Below, one piece after another: positions 1-7,787 of a stretch of DNA of 64,000 bases. The stretch is from Streptomyces sp. NBRC 110028. Its GTDB lineage: Bacteria > Actinomycetota > Actinomycetes > Streptomycetales > Streptomycetaceae. The notes below the pieces were generated by a model. The model searched no databases, was not told where the DNA came from, and was given only the letters and a program-made list of their open reading frames with translations. The translations under genes were made by a program, and so were the position numbers. Positions within the stretch are counted from its first letter, which is position 1. Every line of letters starts with the position of its first letter. Location of the stretch: positions 1 through 64,000 of the forward strand of contig NZ_BBUZ01000049.1 of assembly GCF_001417735.1 (NCBI RefSeq), in the 5' to 3' direction.

Positions 1-233
1 TTAAGGACGGCCCCAAACCCCTCCACGTCCGCCAATGGACATGCGCAGGGTGCGGGGCCGTCCACGACCGCGACGACAATGCATCCAAGAACACCCTGGC
101 CGCTGGACGGGCGGACAGGTTAAACGCCTCGCAGAGCGCAGGTAAGACCAGGACGAAAGTCCCGGCGCAGCGCGTTGAAGCAGGAAGCCACCCAGACGGT
201 CACCCGACCGTGGCAAGAACCCCCGGACTTTAG
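1..233 (+). pseudogene. tnpB: TnpB (IS200/IS605-type RNA-guided nuclease), C-terminal end, cut by window start
   Basis: Reading from base 3 to the TAG at 231-233 gives the C-terminal end of a TnpB/OrfB protein. It has a zinc-ribbon knuckle (WTCAGCG) followed by HDRDDNASKNTLAAGR, the motif carrying the last RuvC-type catalytic aspartate. TnpB proteins use an omega-RNA to cut DNA and help their transposon persist. The gene starts outside the window, so whether it is intact cannot be told. The tail past the zinc knuckle is unusually Ser/Gly/Lys-rich, and it contains a TTA codon (AGG TTA AAC). The coding end overlaps two RNA-like hairpins, as expected because the omega-RNA of these elements overlaps the tnpB 3' end. 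Identification rests on the motif only. Confidence 0.8.
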
Positions 234-250
234 ACCGGGGAGCACGTCAA
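196..250 (+). mobile_element. Right end of an IS200/IS605-type element with omega-RNA-like hairpins
   Basis: Two consecutive stem-loops lie here: ACGGTC/GACCGT with a 4-base loop (196-211), and CCCCGG/CCGGGG around ACTTTAGA (221-240). A CCCCGG...TTTAG...CCGGGG hairpin followed by GTCAA is the usual right end of actinobacterial IS605-group elements. The end at about 250 coincides with the TGA stop (247-249, minus strand) of the RpiR-like gene. Bases from about 251 onward would be the omega-RNA guide. The exact terminus is inferred from the family pattern. Confidence 0.6.
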
Positions 251-1212
251 TCGACGAACAATCCGCGCGCGGCCGCCCTCGCGTCGAACTCCTCCAGCCG
301 CGCCTGCGCCTCCGGCAGCGCGTCGCACATGGCCTCCAGCAGCACCCGGCCCAGCAGCATCGGCGCGCAGGCGGTGTCGAAGGCCAGCCCGGTCCCGACG
401 GCGGCGGGCAGCAGCAGGTCGCTGTGGCGGGCGACCGGGGCGAAGGCGCTGTCGGCGACGGTGACGACGGTCAGGCCGGTGTCGCGCGCGTACTCCAGAC
501 CCTCCACGACCTCGCGCGGATGGCGCGGCAGCGCGAAGCACAGCAGGGCGGTGGCGCCCGCGCGATGGGCGGCGTCGACGCGGTCGGCGAGCATCGTGCC
601 GCCCTCGTCCAGCAGCCGGACGTCGGGGTGGACCTTGCGCGCGAAGTAGGTGAAGCCGCGCGCCTGGGCGGAGGCGGCGCGCAGGCCGAGGACCGGCAGC
701 GGGCGGGACGCGGCGAGCAGCCGGCCGGCGCGGACGACGGGTTCGGGGTCGGCGAGCAGGGCGGCGAGGTGGCGCAGGTTGTCGATCTCGGACTGCACGG
801 CCTGCTGGTACTCGTTGTACGTCCCGTCCCCGGCGGCCCGTTCCTCGGCGGCGGGGGCGACGTCGCGCAGGTGCTTGCGCAGCGCGGGGTAGCCGTCGAA
901 GCCGAGGGCGACGGCGAAGCGGGTCACGGAGGGCTGGCTGACCCCGGCGAGTTCGGCGAGTTCGACGCTGGAGAGGAACGGGGCGTCGGCCGCCCGCCGC
1001 ACCATGCAGTGGGCGATGCGGCGCTGGGTGGGGGTGAGGCGGTGGCCCTCGAACAGGGCCTGGAGGCGGGCGGTGCTGCCCGAAACCGTCCCGTTCCCGT
1101 TGGCCACCCCCGTCGCCCCGGCCGCATCCGCTTCCGTACCGGCCATGCCCGCTTCCGTACCGGCCGCATCCGCTCCGGCCATGTCCGCCACCCCGTTGTC
1201 CGTACTCATCAT
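247..1212 (-). CDS. MurR/RpiR-family transcriptional regulator
   Basis: A 321-residue protein. After an Ala/Gly-rich N-terminal stretch of about 45 residues come an RpiR-type helix-turn-helix domain (about 50-120, with LTPTQRRIAHCMV and GVSQPSVTRFAVALGFDGY) and a SIS sugar-isomerase-like sensor domain (about 165-300). Members normally bind DNA as dimers and sense a phosphorylated or small metabolite through SIS. Its ATG overlaps the TGA of the upstream lyase gene as ATGA, and an AGGAGGA ribosome site sits in the end of that gene, so the two are translationally coupled. It most likely controls the lyase and the divergent ABC transporter. The 3' end abuts the right end of a TnpB element. Effector unknown. 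Confidence 0.93.
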   Translation of the reverse strand: MMSTDNGVADMAGADAAGTEAGMAGTEADAAGATGVANGNGTVSGSTARLQALFEGHRLTPTQRRIAHCMVRRAADAPFLSSVELAELAGVSQPSVTRFAVALGFDGYPALRKHLRDVAPAAEERAAGDGTYNEYQQAVQSEIDNLRHLAALLADPEPVVRAGRLLAASRPLPVLGLRAASAQARGFTYFARKVHPDVRLLDEGGTMLADRVDAAHRAGATALLCFALPRHPREVVEGLEYARDTGLTVVTVADSAFAPVARHSDLLLPAAVGTGLAFDTACAPMLLGRVLLEAMCDALPEAQARLEEFDARAAARGLFVD

Positions 1213-2816
1213 TCCTCCTGGCCCTCGGCACTTTCACGAACCACGGCAAGCTCAACGGCCTCGCACACGTCGGCCAGTGGGTCCAGCAGACCCACCGCGT
1301 CCGCCACATCCTCCGTCAACGGCCGGTCCTCCATCCGCGGATCGAGAACTTCCGCCGCCAGCGCGTAGGCGGTGGCCGCCGGTACCCCGGGCTCCGGTTC
1401 CATGCCGCGCTGCCGCAGCGCCCGTACCGCCGCGACCAGTTCGCAGGCCAGCACCTGCCGGTAGTGGTCGGCCACCCGCAGCGTCTGTCGGGCGCCGAGC
1501 GAGGCGAAACTGGCCTGTTCCTCGACGCCGCGGGAGAGCACGGCGTGGCCGAGGGAGGCGGGGTGGGAGACGGCCCGCATCTCGCCGAGGGCCGCGCCCG
1601 CCGCGTACTCCAGGATCATCACGCCGGAGCTGGCGGGCGCGGGGTCGCCGAGGAAGGGCCGCAGCCGGGTGAAGTCGGGTTCGCTGAGCGCGGCGAGCCG
1701 GGCGGTGGACAGCCGGGCGGTCTGCAGGGCGGCGAGCCGGAAGTGGTCGAGGGCGAGGGCGGCGTGCGCGGCGTAGAAGTTGCCGTGGTGGTAAGCGGCC
1801 TCGTCCTCGGCGCTGATCAGCGGGTTCTCTGCGGCGGCGTTGATGTCGACGTTCAGCACCCGCTCCAGCGCGTCGGCGGCGTCCAGCGCCGGGCCGTGGA
1901 TCTGCGGCAGACAGCGGAAGCCGTACGGGTCCTGGATGCGGCCGAGCGGCGGGGTGGGCCGGGCGGGGGCGCCGAGGAGGGCGCGTATGTGGGCGGCGGC
2001 GCGGATGGACCCGGGGTGCGGGCGGGCGAGCTGGACGGGTTCGGCGTACGCCTCGTACGAGCCGCCGACCGCGATCAGCGAGAGCGCGGCGACGGCGAGC
2101 GAGGCGGACAGCAGCCGCCGCAGGTCGTCCAGCGCGAGGGCGGACTGGCCGAGGGTGAGGGCGTTGCTGCTGATGAGTGCGAGGGCGTCGTTGCTGTCGA
2201 GGGCGATGGGGTCGGGTGCGCGGCCGCCGGGGGCGGCGTCGGTGAGGTCCCAGGGGTGCTCGCCGACGAGGGCGAGCCCGGCCTGGGCGAGGGCGGCGAG
2301 GTCGCCGGTGCCGACGGCGCCGAATTCGTTGACCACGGGGTGGACACCGGCGTCCAGTGCCTGGACGAGGGAGGTGACGACGGAAGGGCGCAGCCCGGCG
2401 CCGCCCGCGAGCACCTGGTTGGCGCGGACGGCCATCATGGCGCGCACCTCGCGGCCGGGCAGCGGGGCGCCGATGGCCCCGGCGTGGCTGCGCAGCAGCC
2501 GCAGGCCGTGGTCGGCGTCGGGGCCGACGTCCTCGGTGCGGTTGGCGCCGACGCCGGTGGAACGGCCGTAGACCCGTCCGGTGGCGGCGAGCCGGTCGGC
2601 GGTCTCCCAGGCGCGTTCGGTGAGGGCGAGGGCGGCGGGGTCGGGGGCGGCGGGCAGGTTCCGGCGGTCGGCCAGGCGTACGACGTCGGCGACGCGCAGG
2701 CCGCGGCCGTCAAGCGTGATCCGCGGCGCGGCGGCAGCAGCGGTGCGGTCCGCCGTCGTGGCCGGTGCGGCAGTCGCCGCGCCGGTGGCCGTCGAATCCA
2801 GCATGTGAGACACCAT
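1209..2816 (-). CDS. HAL/PAL-superfamily lyase lacking the MIO Ala-Ser-Gly triad (candidate ergothionase-like lyase)
   Basis: About 535 residues from ATG 2816, which has AAGGGG nine bases upstream; the fold family is that of histidine and phenylalanine ammonia-lyases. Conserved family segments are present: VYGRSTGVGANR, SHAGAIG, QDPYGFRCLPQ, a GNF near the C-terminal half and GVEEQAS. The segment that should read GSxGASGDLAPL reads GAVGTGDLAAL (Gly-Thr-Gly at about 169-171). It is one residue shorter, so the Ala-Ser-Gly that cyclises to the MIO electrophile is missing. The Asn of the usual LLNGT motif is also replaced (ALISSNALT). The protein is therefore unlikely to be an ordinary ammonia-lyase. 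The neighbouring quaternary-amine transporter suggests a betaine substrate. Ergothionase, as I recall, is an MIO-less member of this superfamily that releases trimethylamine, and is the best match. Confidence 0.8.
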   Translation of the reverse strand: MVSHMLDSTATGAATAAPATTADRTAAAAAPRITLDGRGLRVADVVRLADRRNLPAAPDPAALALTERAWETADRLAATGRVYGRSTGVGANRTEDVGPDADHGLRLLRSHAGAIGAPLPGREVRAMMAVRANQVLAGGAGLRPSVVTSLVQALDAGVHPVVNEFGAVGTGDLAALAQAGLALVGEHPWDLTDAAPGGRAPDPIALDSNDALALISSNALTLGQSALALDDLRRLLSASLAVAALSLIAVGGSYEAYAEPVQLARPHPGSIRAAAHIRALLGAPARPTPPLGRIQDPYGFRCLPQIHGPALDAADALERVLNVDINAAAENPLISAEDEAAYHHGNFYAAHAALALDHFRLAALQTARLSTARLAALSEPDFTRLRPFLGDPAPASSGVMILEYAAGAALGEMRAVSHPASLGHAVLSRGVEEQASFASLGARQTLRVADHYRQVLACELVAAVRALRQRGMEPEPGVPAATAYALAAEVLDPRMEDRPLTEDVADAVGLLDPLADVCEAVELAVVRESAEGQEE

Positions 2817-2914
2817 CCAGGGCAACCCCTTCCGAACGCACCCTTATCGGGCTAGCCGCCAAGCGCTTCGTCCCATATTGCGAGCAGAAGTAACCGTCGA
2901 TTAACGCAGACCTC

Positions 2915-2978
2915 TTGACTTCTATTCACTCGACTATGACTGTGCATGACTATATGCAGACAGGGCAAGGGGAAGCGG
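2915..2978. promoter_or_regulatory. Divergent control region with ATGACT direct repeats
   Basis: The 160-base gap between the lyase gene and the transporter ATPase is much less GC-rich than its surroundings. It holds a TTGACT (2915-2920), a TATGAC (2935-2940) and the repeat ATGACTGTGCATGACT just before the transporter gene. The TTGACT to TATGAC spacing (14) is too short for a standard promoter, so exact boxes are not assigned. The repeats are a candidate operator for the RpiR-type regulator of the locus. Confidence 0.35.
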
Positions 2979-4082
2979 ATGATCAGCTTCAAGCACGTCA
3001 GCAAGCACTACCCGAACGGCACCACCGCCGTCGACGATCTGAGTCTTGAACTACCCGAGGGCGACATCACCGTCCTGGTCGGCACCTCGGGCTGCGGTAA
3101 GACCACCACCCTCCGGATGGTCAACCGCATGGTGGAGCCGAGCAGCGGCACGGTCAGCGTCGGCGGACGTAACGTCCTCCAGGCCGACGCCGCCGAGCTG
3201 CGGCGCGGCATCGGCTATGTGATCCAGCAGGCGGGACTCTTCCCGCACCGCACGATCCTGGACAACATCGCCACCGTCCCGCTGCTGCTGGGCTGGGGCC
3301 GCCGCAAGGCGCGGGCGCGCGCCGCCGAGCTGCTGGAGCTGGTCGGGCTGCCCGCCGGATCCGGCAAGCGCTATCCGCACCAGCTCTCCGGCGGTCAGCA
3401 GCAGCGCGTCGGCGTGGCCCGCGCGCTGGCCGCCGATCCGCCGGTGCTGCTCATGGACGAGCCGTTCGGCGCGGTCGACCCGGTCGTCCGCACCCAGCTC
3501 CAGAACGAGCTGCTGCGGCTGCAGAGCGAGCTGCGCAAGACGGTCGTCTTCGTCACCCACGACATCGACGAGGCGGTCCGGCTCGGCGACCGGATAGCGA
3601 TCTTCCGCACCGGTGGCCACCTCGTGCAGTGCGCGCCCCCGGCCGAGCTGCTGGCCGCCCCCGCCGACGACTTCGTCGCGGGCTTCCTCGGCGCGGAGCG
3701 CGGGCTCAAGCTGCTCTCGCTGTCCACCCTCGCCGGCGTTCCGCAGGAGCCCGCCCCCGCCGCCGGCACCGACCGCTGGCGGCTGGTCACCTCCGGCCGC
3801 GGCGAACCGCTGGGCTGGCGCGACACCGAGGGCCCGGACGGCGACCAGGCCCCGCTGCTGCCGGTGCGCCCGCTGCGCGACACCGACACCCTGCTGGCCG
3901 CCCTCGACGAGTCGCTGGCCTCCCCCGCCGGGCTGATCGCCCGGGTGGACGCGGACGGCGTGCTGACCGGGGTCACCGGGCGCGACCGGATCCACGAGCA
4001 CGCGGGCCGCCGCCACGCGGAGGCGGGCCGTACCCCACAGGCCGCGGACACCCTGGACCCCGGCGCGAGCGTGACCGCATGA
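2979..4082 (+). CDS. OpuCA/ProV-like quaternary-amine ABC transporter ATPase
   Basis: A 367-residue ATPase starting at ATG 2979 behind GGGGAAG. Walker A is GTSGCGKTT (about 35-43), then a Q-loop, signature LSGGQQQ, Walker B VLLMDEP and the switch histidine VFVTHD. The last 120 residues look like the degenerate CBS-type regulatory tail of OpuCA/ProV rather than a plain importer ATPase. It energises uptake of a compatible solute or betaine through the two permeases downstream. It ends in ATGA overlap with the first permease, so the four genes form one operon. Substrate cannot be read from the ATPase; the genomic link to an MIO-less lyase argues for a catabolised betaine rather than osmoprotection. 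Confidence 0.92.
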   Translation: MISFKHVSKHYPNGTTAVDDLSLELPEGDITVLVGTSGCGKTTTLRMVNRMVEPSSGTVSVGGRNVLQADAAELRRGIGYVIQQAGLFPHRTILDNIATVPLLLGWGRRKARARAAELLELVGLPAGSGKRYPHQLSGGQQQRVGVARALAADPPVLLMDEPFGAVDPVVRTQLQNELLRLQSELRKTVVFVTHDIDEAVRLGDRIAIFRTGGHLVQCAPPAELLAAPADDFVAGFLGAERGLKLLSLSTLAGVPQEPAPAAGTDRWRLVTSGRGEPLGWRDTEGPDGDQAPLLPVRPLRDTDTLLAALDESLASPAGLIARVDADGVLTGVTGRDRIHEHAGRRHAEAGRTPQAADTLDPGASVTA

Positions 4083-4720
4083 CCGTCGACTGGGGCTGGT
4101 TCCCCGACCACCTGGACGACCTCACCACGCTCACCCTCGACCACCTCTCCACCGCCGTTCCGGCCGTCCTCTTCGGTCTGCTGATAGCGGTACCGCTGGC
4201 GGTCATCGCACACCGCGTACGGCCGCTGCGCGGCGTCCTCCTCGGCATGTCGAACGTCCTCTTCACCATCCCCTCCATCGCGATCTTCGTGCTGCTGCTG
4301 CCGATCACCGGCCTCACCCGCACCACCGCGATCACCGGCCTCACGATCTACACCCTGACCGTGCTGCTCCGGAACACCGTCGAGGGCCTGGACAGCGTCC
4401 CCGCCAAGGCGCGCGAGGCGTCCACCGCCATGGGCGCGCGCCCGCTGCGCACCCTGCTCACCGTCGAGCTGCCGCTCGCCTTCCCGGTGATCATGGCGGG
4501 CGTACGGGTCTCCACCGTGATGGCGATCTCCCTGGTCAGCGTGGCCAGCTACATCGGATACGGCGGCCTCGGCCAGCTGTTCACCGACGGCTTCCAGCGC
4601 GACTACCCCACCCCGGTCGTCGCCGGAGTCGTCCTGTCCCTGCTGCTCGCCCTGGTCGCGGACGCCGTCCTGGTCGCCATCCAGTGGCTGTGCACCCCCT
4701 GGCTGAGGAGGCGTGCCTGA
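4079..4720 (+). CDS. OpuC/ProW-like ABC transporter permease 1
   Basis: A 213-residue integral membrane protein with about five to six hydrophobic segments. It has the binding-protein-dependent permease signature (EASTAMGARPLRTLLTVELP), the loop that docks on the ATPase. It belongs to the OpuCB/OpuCD family that carries glycine betaine, choline, carnitine and, in the EgtUV branch, ergothioneine. It starts at ATG 4079, overlapping the ATPase stop by four bases. A second permease follows, so the channel is probably a heterodimer. Confidence 0.92.
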   Translation: MTVDWGWFPDHLDDLTTLTLDHLSTAVPAVLFGLLIAVPLAVIAHRVRPLRGVLLGMSNVLFTIPSIAIFVLLLPITGLTRTTAITGLTIYTLTVLLRNTVEGLDSVPAKAREASTAMGARPLRTLLTVELPLAFPVIMAGVRVSTVMAISLVSVASYIGYGGLGQLFTDGFQRDYPTPVVAGVVLSLLLALVADAVLVAIQWLCTPWLRRRA

Positions 4721-4721
4721 C

Positions 4722-5399
4722 ATGCTCGAACTGCTGAAGAACCTCGGCCGCTGGCTGACCAGCGGCGCCCAGTGGTCCGGGCCGGACGGCATCACGACCC
4801 GGCTCCTGGAACACCTCCAGTACTCGGTCCTCGCCACCGTCGTCGCCGCCCTGATCGCCCTCCCCGTCGGGCTGCTCATCGGCCACACCGGGCGCGGCGC
4901 GTTCCTCGCGATCAACCTCTCCGGCTTCGGCCGCGCGCTGCCCACCGTCGGCCTGGTCACCCTCGTCTTCCTGGCCAGCGGCCTGAGCATGTGGCCGGTC
5001 TACATCTCCCTGGTCGCCCTCGCGGTCCCGGTCATCGTCACCAACACCTACGCGGGCATGGCCGCCGTCGACCCCGAGGTCAGGGACGCGGCACGCGGCC
5101 AGGGCATGCGCCGGCACCAGGTCCTCCTCCAGGTCGAACTGCCCCTCGCCCTCCCCCTGATCATGACCGGGCTGCGGCTGGCCTGCACCCAGGTCGTCGC
5201 CACCGCCACCATCGCCGCGTACGTCAGCTTCGGCGGACTCGGCCGCTACGTCTTCGACGGGCTCGCCCAGCGCGACCTGGTGCAGGTCCTGGGCGGCGCG
5301 GTCCTGGTCGCCGTCCTCGCCATCGCCCTGGATCTGGCCCTGGCCTCCGTACAACGCCTGCTCTTCCGCAACCGCCCCGCCCCCTCCCGAGCGCGCTGA
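4722..5399 (+). CDS. OpuC/ProW-like ABC transporter permease 2
   Basis: A 225-residue permease, paralogous to the preceding one, with the docking motif DAARGQGMRRHQVLLQVELP. I chose ATG 4722 because GAGGAGG lies ten bases upstream. A GTG at 4713 is in frame but only one or two bases from that site. It pairs with the first permease. The next gene follows after 34 bases with its own strong ribosome site. Confidence 0.92.
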   Translation: MLELLKNLGRWLTSGAQWSGPDGITTRLLEHLQYSVLATVVAALIALPVGLLIGHTGRGAFLAINLSGFGRALPTVGLVTLVFLASGLSMWPVYISLVALAVPVIVTNTYAGMAAVDPEVRDAARGQGMRRHQVLLQVELPLALPLIMTGLRLACTQVVATATIAAYVSFGGLGRYVFDGLAQRDLVQVLGGAVLVAVLAIALDLALASVQRLLFRNRPAPSRAR

Positions 5400-5433
5400 C
5401 GCCTGCCCGCACCGACCCGCCCCAAGGAGACTC

Positions 5434-6369
5434 ATGAACCGCAGGAAACTGCTCGGCGGCCTGCTCGCCGGTGCCTCCGTGCCTACCCTCGCCGCCTGCA
5501 GCGGCGGCATCACCTCGCTGAAGGGCGACGGCTCCGGCGGCGAGGGCGGCGGCAGCAGCGCGGGCGGCCTCGTCATCGGCACCGCCAACTTCACCGAGAA
5601 CCAGCTCCTCGGCTACCTCTACGCCGAGGTCCTGCGCGGCGCGGGGGTCAAGGCGAGCGTGCGCCCCAACCTCGGCTCCCGCGAAATCGTCATCCCCGCC
5701 CTCCGCCAGGGCGACATCGACCTGCTCCCCGAATACCAGGGCAACCTGCTCCTCCACTTCGACGACAAGGCCCCCCAGACCCAGGCGGGCGACCTGCAGA
5801 ACGCCCTCACGGTCGCCCTCCCCACCGGCCTCGAAGCCCTCTCGTACGCGGCCGCCGAGGACAAGGACGTCTTCTGCGTCACCCGCGCGACCGCCGCCAC
5901 GTACGGCCTGCGCAGCTTCTCCGACCTGAAGAAGCAGAACGACAAGCTCGTCTTCGGCGGCCCCGCCGAGGACAAGAACCGCGTCGTCGGCCTGGTCGGC
6001 CTCAAGTCCCGCTACGGCGTCACCTTCAAGGAGTTCAAGGCCCTCGACGCGTCCGGCCCCCTCGTCAAGGGCGCCCTGAAGAAGGGCGACATCGACGTCG
6101 CCAACCTCTTCTCCACCGACCCCGACATCGAGGCCAACGGCTGGGTCGTCCTCGCCGACCCCAAGGCCCTCATCCCCGCCCAGCACATCGTCCCCGTCGT
6201 GCGCGGCGCCAAGGCCGACACCAAGGTCCGCAAGGCCCTGGCCGAACTCGGCATCGCCCTGACCACCCACGAGCTGGCCCGCCTCAACAAGCTCGTCGAC
6301 AAGGAGAAGAAGGACCCGGACGAGGTGGCCGCGCGGTGGTCCGCCGACCACGGCCTGACCAAGCAGTAG
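5434..6369 (+). CDS. OpuAC/ProX-like substrate-binding lipoprotein of the ABC transporter
   Basis: A 311-residue lipoprotein with signal peptide and lipobox TLAAC (Cys22), preceded by CAAGGAG. After a Gly/Ser-rich linker comes the type II binding fold of the OpuAC family, beginning GTANFTENQLLG, with LPEYQGNLL in the usual place. It sits on the outer face of the membrane and delivers ligand to the two permeases. Family members bind trimethylammonium groups in an aromatic cage; cage residues cannot be assigned here without a structure alignment. This is the last gene of the operon, followed by a hairpin. Confidence 0.92.
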   Translation: MNRRKLLGGLLAGASVPTLAACSGGITSLKGDGSGGEGGGSSAGGLVIGTANFTENQLLGYLYAEVLRGAGVKASVRPNLGSREIVIPALRQGDIDLLPEYQGNLLLHFDDKAPQTQAGDLQNALTVALPTGLEALSYAAAEDKDVFCVTRATAATYGLRSFSDLKKQNDKLVFGGPAEDKNRVVGLVGLKSRYGVTFKEFKALDASGPLVKGALKKGDIDVANLFSTDPDIEANGWVVLADPKALIPAQHIVPVVRGAKADTKVRKALAELGIALTTHELARLNKLVDKEKKDPDEVAARWSADHGLTKQ

Positions 6370-6400
6370 CGGCGTATGCCCGCCCCCCCTGGTCGAGCAT

Positions 6401-6439
6401 CGTGGTGGGACAGCAGAACAACAAAGCTGCCCCACCACG
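6401..6439. terminator. Hairpin between convergent genes
   Basis: A 14-base stem, CGTGGTGGGACAGC with GCTGCCCCACCACG (one mismatch), around an 11-base loop. It lies between the 3' ends of the transporter operon and the DUF397 gene and probably terminates both. Confidence 0.6.
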
Positions 6440-6484
6440 GTGTTGTTGCGGGACCCGGTATCCCCTTCATGGGCCCCCGAGGCG

Positions 6485-6691
6485 TCACCGCGTCCGAGTG
6501 AGGCGGTCCAAGCCACCGCGCTTGGCGGTGCGTATGAAGACCCCGAGCGAGGCGGGGGTGACGGTGACGACCACTGCGGGGTCGTCACTCTCGCGTAGCG
6601 AGACCTTGCCGTCCTGGGCGGCGAGTTCCACGCAGTTGTTGTCGGCGTGCCCCGAGAACGTCGACTTCCGCCAGTTCACCTGCTGCATCAT
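6485..6691 (-). CDS. DUF397 domain protein
   Basis: A small DUF397 protein of about 68 residues. The family signature is clear: W(R)KSTFSGHADNNCVELA near the N-terminus and a central VxLRES-type strand. The reading frame opens with a GTG at 6704-6706 that overlaps the upstream stop as GTGA. AAAGGTG ends just before ATG 6691, so that is the preferred start. DUF397 genes in Streptomyces usually follow a WhiJ-like XRE-DUF5753 gene, exactly as here. The biochemical role is unknown; a partner or antagonist of the regulator is the usual proposal. Confidence 0.9.
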   Translation of the reverse strand: MMQQVNWRKSTFSGHADNNCVELAAQDGKVSLRESDDPAVVVTVTPASLGVFIRTAKRGGLDRLTRTR

Positions 6692-6702
6692 GACCACACC
6701 TT

Positions 6703-7554
6703 TCACAGTTCCTCGGCGACACGCCGGATGAAGTCTCGGGACTCGCCGGTTCCGAGGGAGAAGGTCACAGCCCGCTTGTAGAGCGCTCGGTACCGAACGA
6801 GCTGTGACTCCGCATCCAGCAGAAACAAGCCGTGCAGCGCGTCGATCTGCACGGTGTCGAGTTTGGGCACGGGACCGTCCGCATAGAGCATGGAGTCGCC
6901 CGCACCGCCGAAACCGTCGATACCGAAGGGGATCACGCGGATGTCGACATTGGGCCGCTCCGACTGTTCCAGCAGATACGCGAGTTGCTGACGCGCGGTC
7001 GCCCGGTCGGCAACCCGCGTGCGGAGGGCCGACTCGTGAATGACCGCCTCAAAGCCAGGAACGGGCTCGCGCTCCAGCACCTCGGCCCGCCGCACACGAA
7101 AGGCGGTCAGGGCTTCGATGTGTCGTTCCGGCGGCGTGGGAAGCCGATAGGACAGCAGGCCCCGAATGTATGCCTCGGTTTGCAGCACGCCTGGAACATA
7201 GGCCGTCTGAAGGGTACGCATCCGCGTGGCGAAATGCTCCAACTCCGCGAGGTCAAGCGCCCCGTGCGAGAGAGTGCCCCGGTACTCCTCCCACCACCCG
7301 CCACCGCGTTCACCAGCCATGGCGACCAACGCATCGATCAACGCGTCGTCCAGGCAGGCGTATTGGCTCGCCATGTGCCGCAGGCGCGCCTCGCTCACAC
7401 CGGCCTTGCCTGCCTCCATGTGGCTCATCTGGATCGGGTTGGTCCCGATCAGTTCGGCCGCATCGCGGGCGGTCATGCCAGCCGCCTCGCGCATCTTCCT
7501 CAGTTCAGCACCCAGGCGCCGCCGTCGCGCCGTCGGCTGAGTTCTCGGCGGCAC
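6703..7554 (-). CDS. WhiJ-like XRE regulator with DUF5753 domain
   Basis: A 283-residue protein from GTG 7554, preceded by GGAGGGAGGGG. Residues about 8-65 form an XRE helix-turn-helix (LGAELRKMREAAGMTARDAA...IQMSHMEAGKAGVS). The rest is DUF5753 (WWEEYRG, TAYVPGVLQTEAYIRG). Family members regulate development and often pair with a DUF397 protein, which overlaps its stop codon here. Its own promoter region contains a perfect inverted repeat overlapping the promoter elements, suggesting autorepression. It is divergent from the 108-residue gene at 7788. Confidence 0.93.
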   Translation of the reverse strand: MPPRTQPTARRRRLGAELRKMREAAGMTARDAAELIGTNPIQMSHMEAGKAGVSEARLRHMASQYACLDDALIDALVAMAGERGGGWWEEYRGTLSHGALDLAELEHFATRMRTLQTAYVPGVLQTEAYIRGLLSYRLPTPPERHIEALTAFRVRRAEVLEREPVPGFEAVIHESALRTRVADRATARQQLAYLLEQSERPNVDIRVIPFGIDGFGGAGDSMLYADGPVPKLDTVQIDALHGLFLLDAESQLVRYRALYKRAVTFSLGTGESRDFIRRVAEEL

Positions 7555-7624
7555 GCACCCCTCCCTCCAGGCTGTCGCAGGGTTCGCTGAACAGCCATCA
7601 CACAGATCCAATCCGGCCGAGAGA

Positions 7625-7661
7625 ATCCTAAACATAAGGTTGTGCCACCCCAACCTTATGT
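7625..7661 (-). promoter_or_regulatory. Promoter with overlapping perfect 11-bp inverted repeat operator
   Basis: On the minus strand TTGGGG, 17 bases, then TAGGAT (7625-7630) form a good vegetative promoter for the XRE-DUF5753 gene. The perfect repeat ACATAAGGTTG (7632-7642) / CAACCTTATGT (7651-7661), spacer 8, covers the -35 and spacer. This is the layout expected of a self-repressing regulator, and the site also lies upstream of the divergent gene at 7788. Confidence 0.6.
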
Positions 7662-7787
7662 CCACTCTAAGTGATGCGCTCATCACCCAAGGATGACCGG
7701 CCAAGCCGGAAGCGTACCGCCCCTCCATGCCGCCTGCTCTGGCCCCGGCATGCCCGAAGGGGCGGCAAGCACCTCTCGGAGGCTCAT

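Noticed and set aside
175..5594. Long open frames on the opposite strand of the regulator, lyase and transporter genes
   Set aside because: They are full of Arg, Gly, Ala and Pro, lack ribosome sites and lie antisense to clear genes. This is the normal result of very high GC content.
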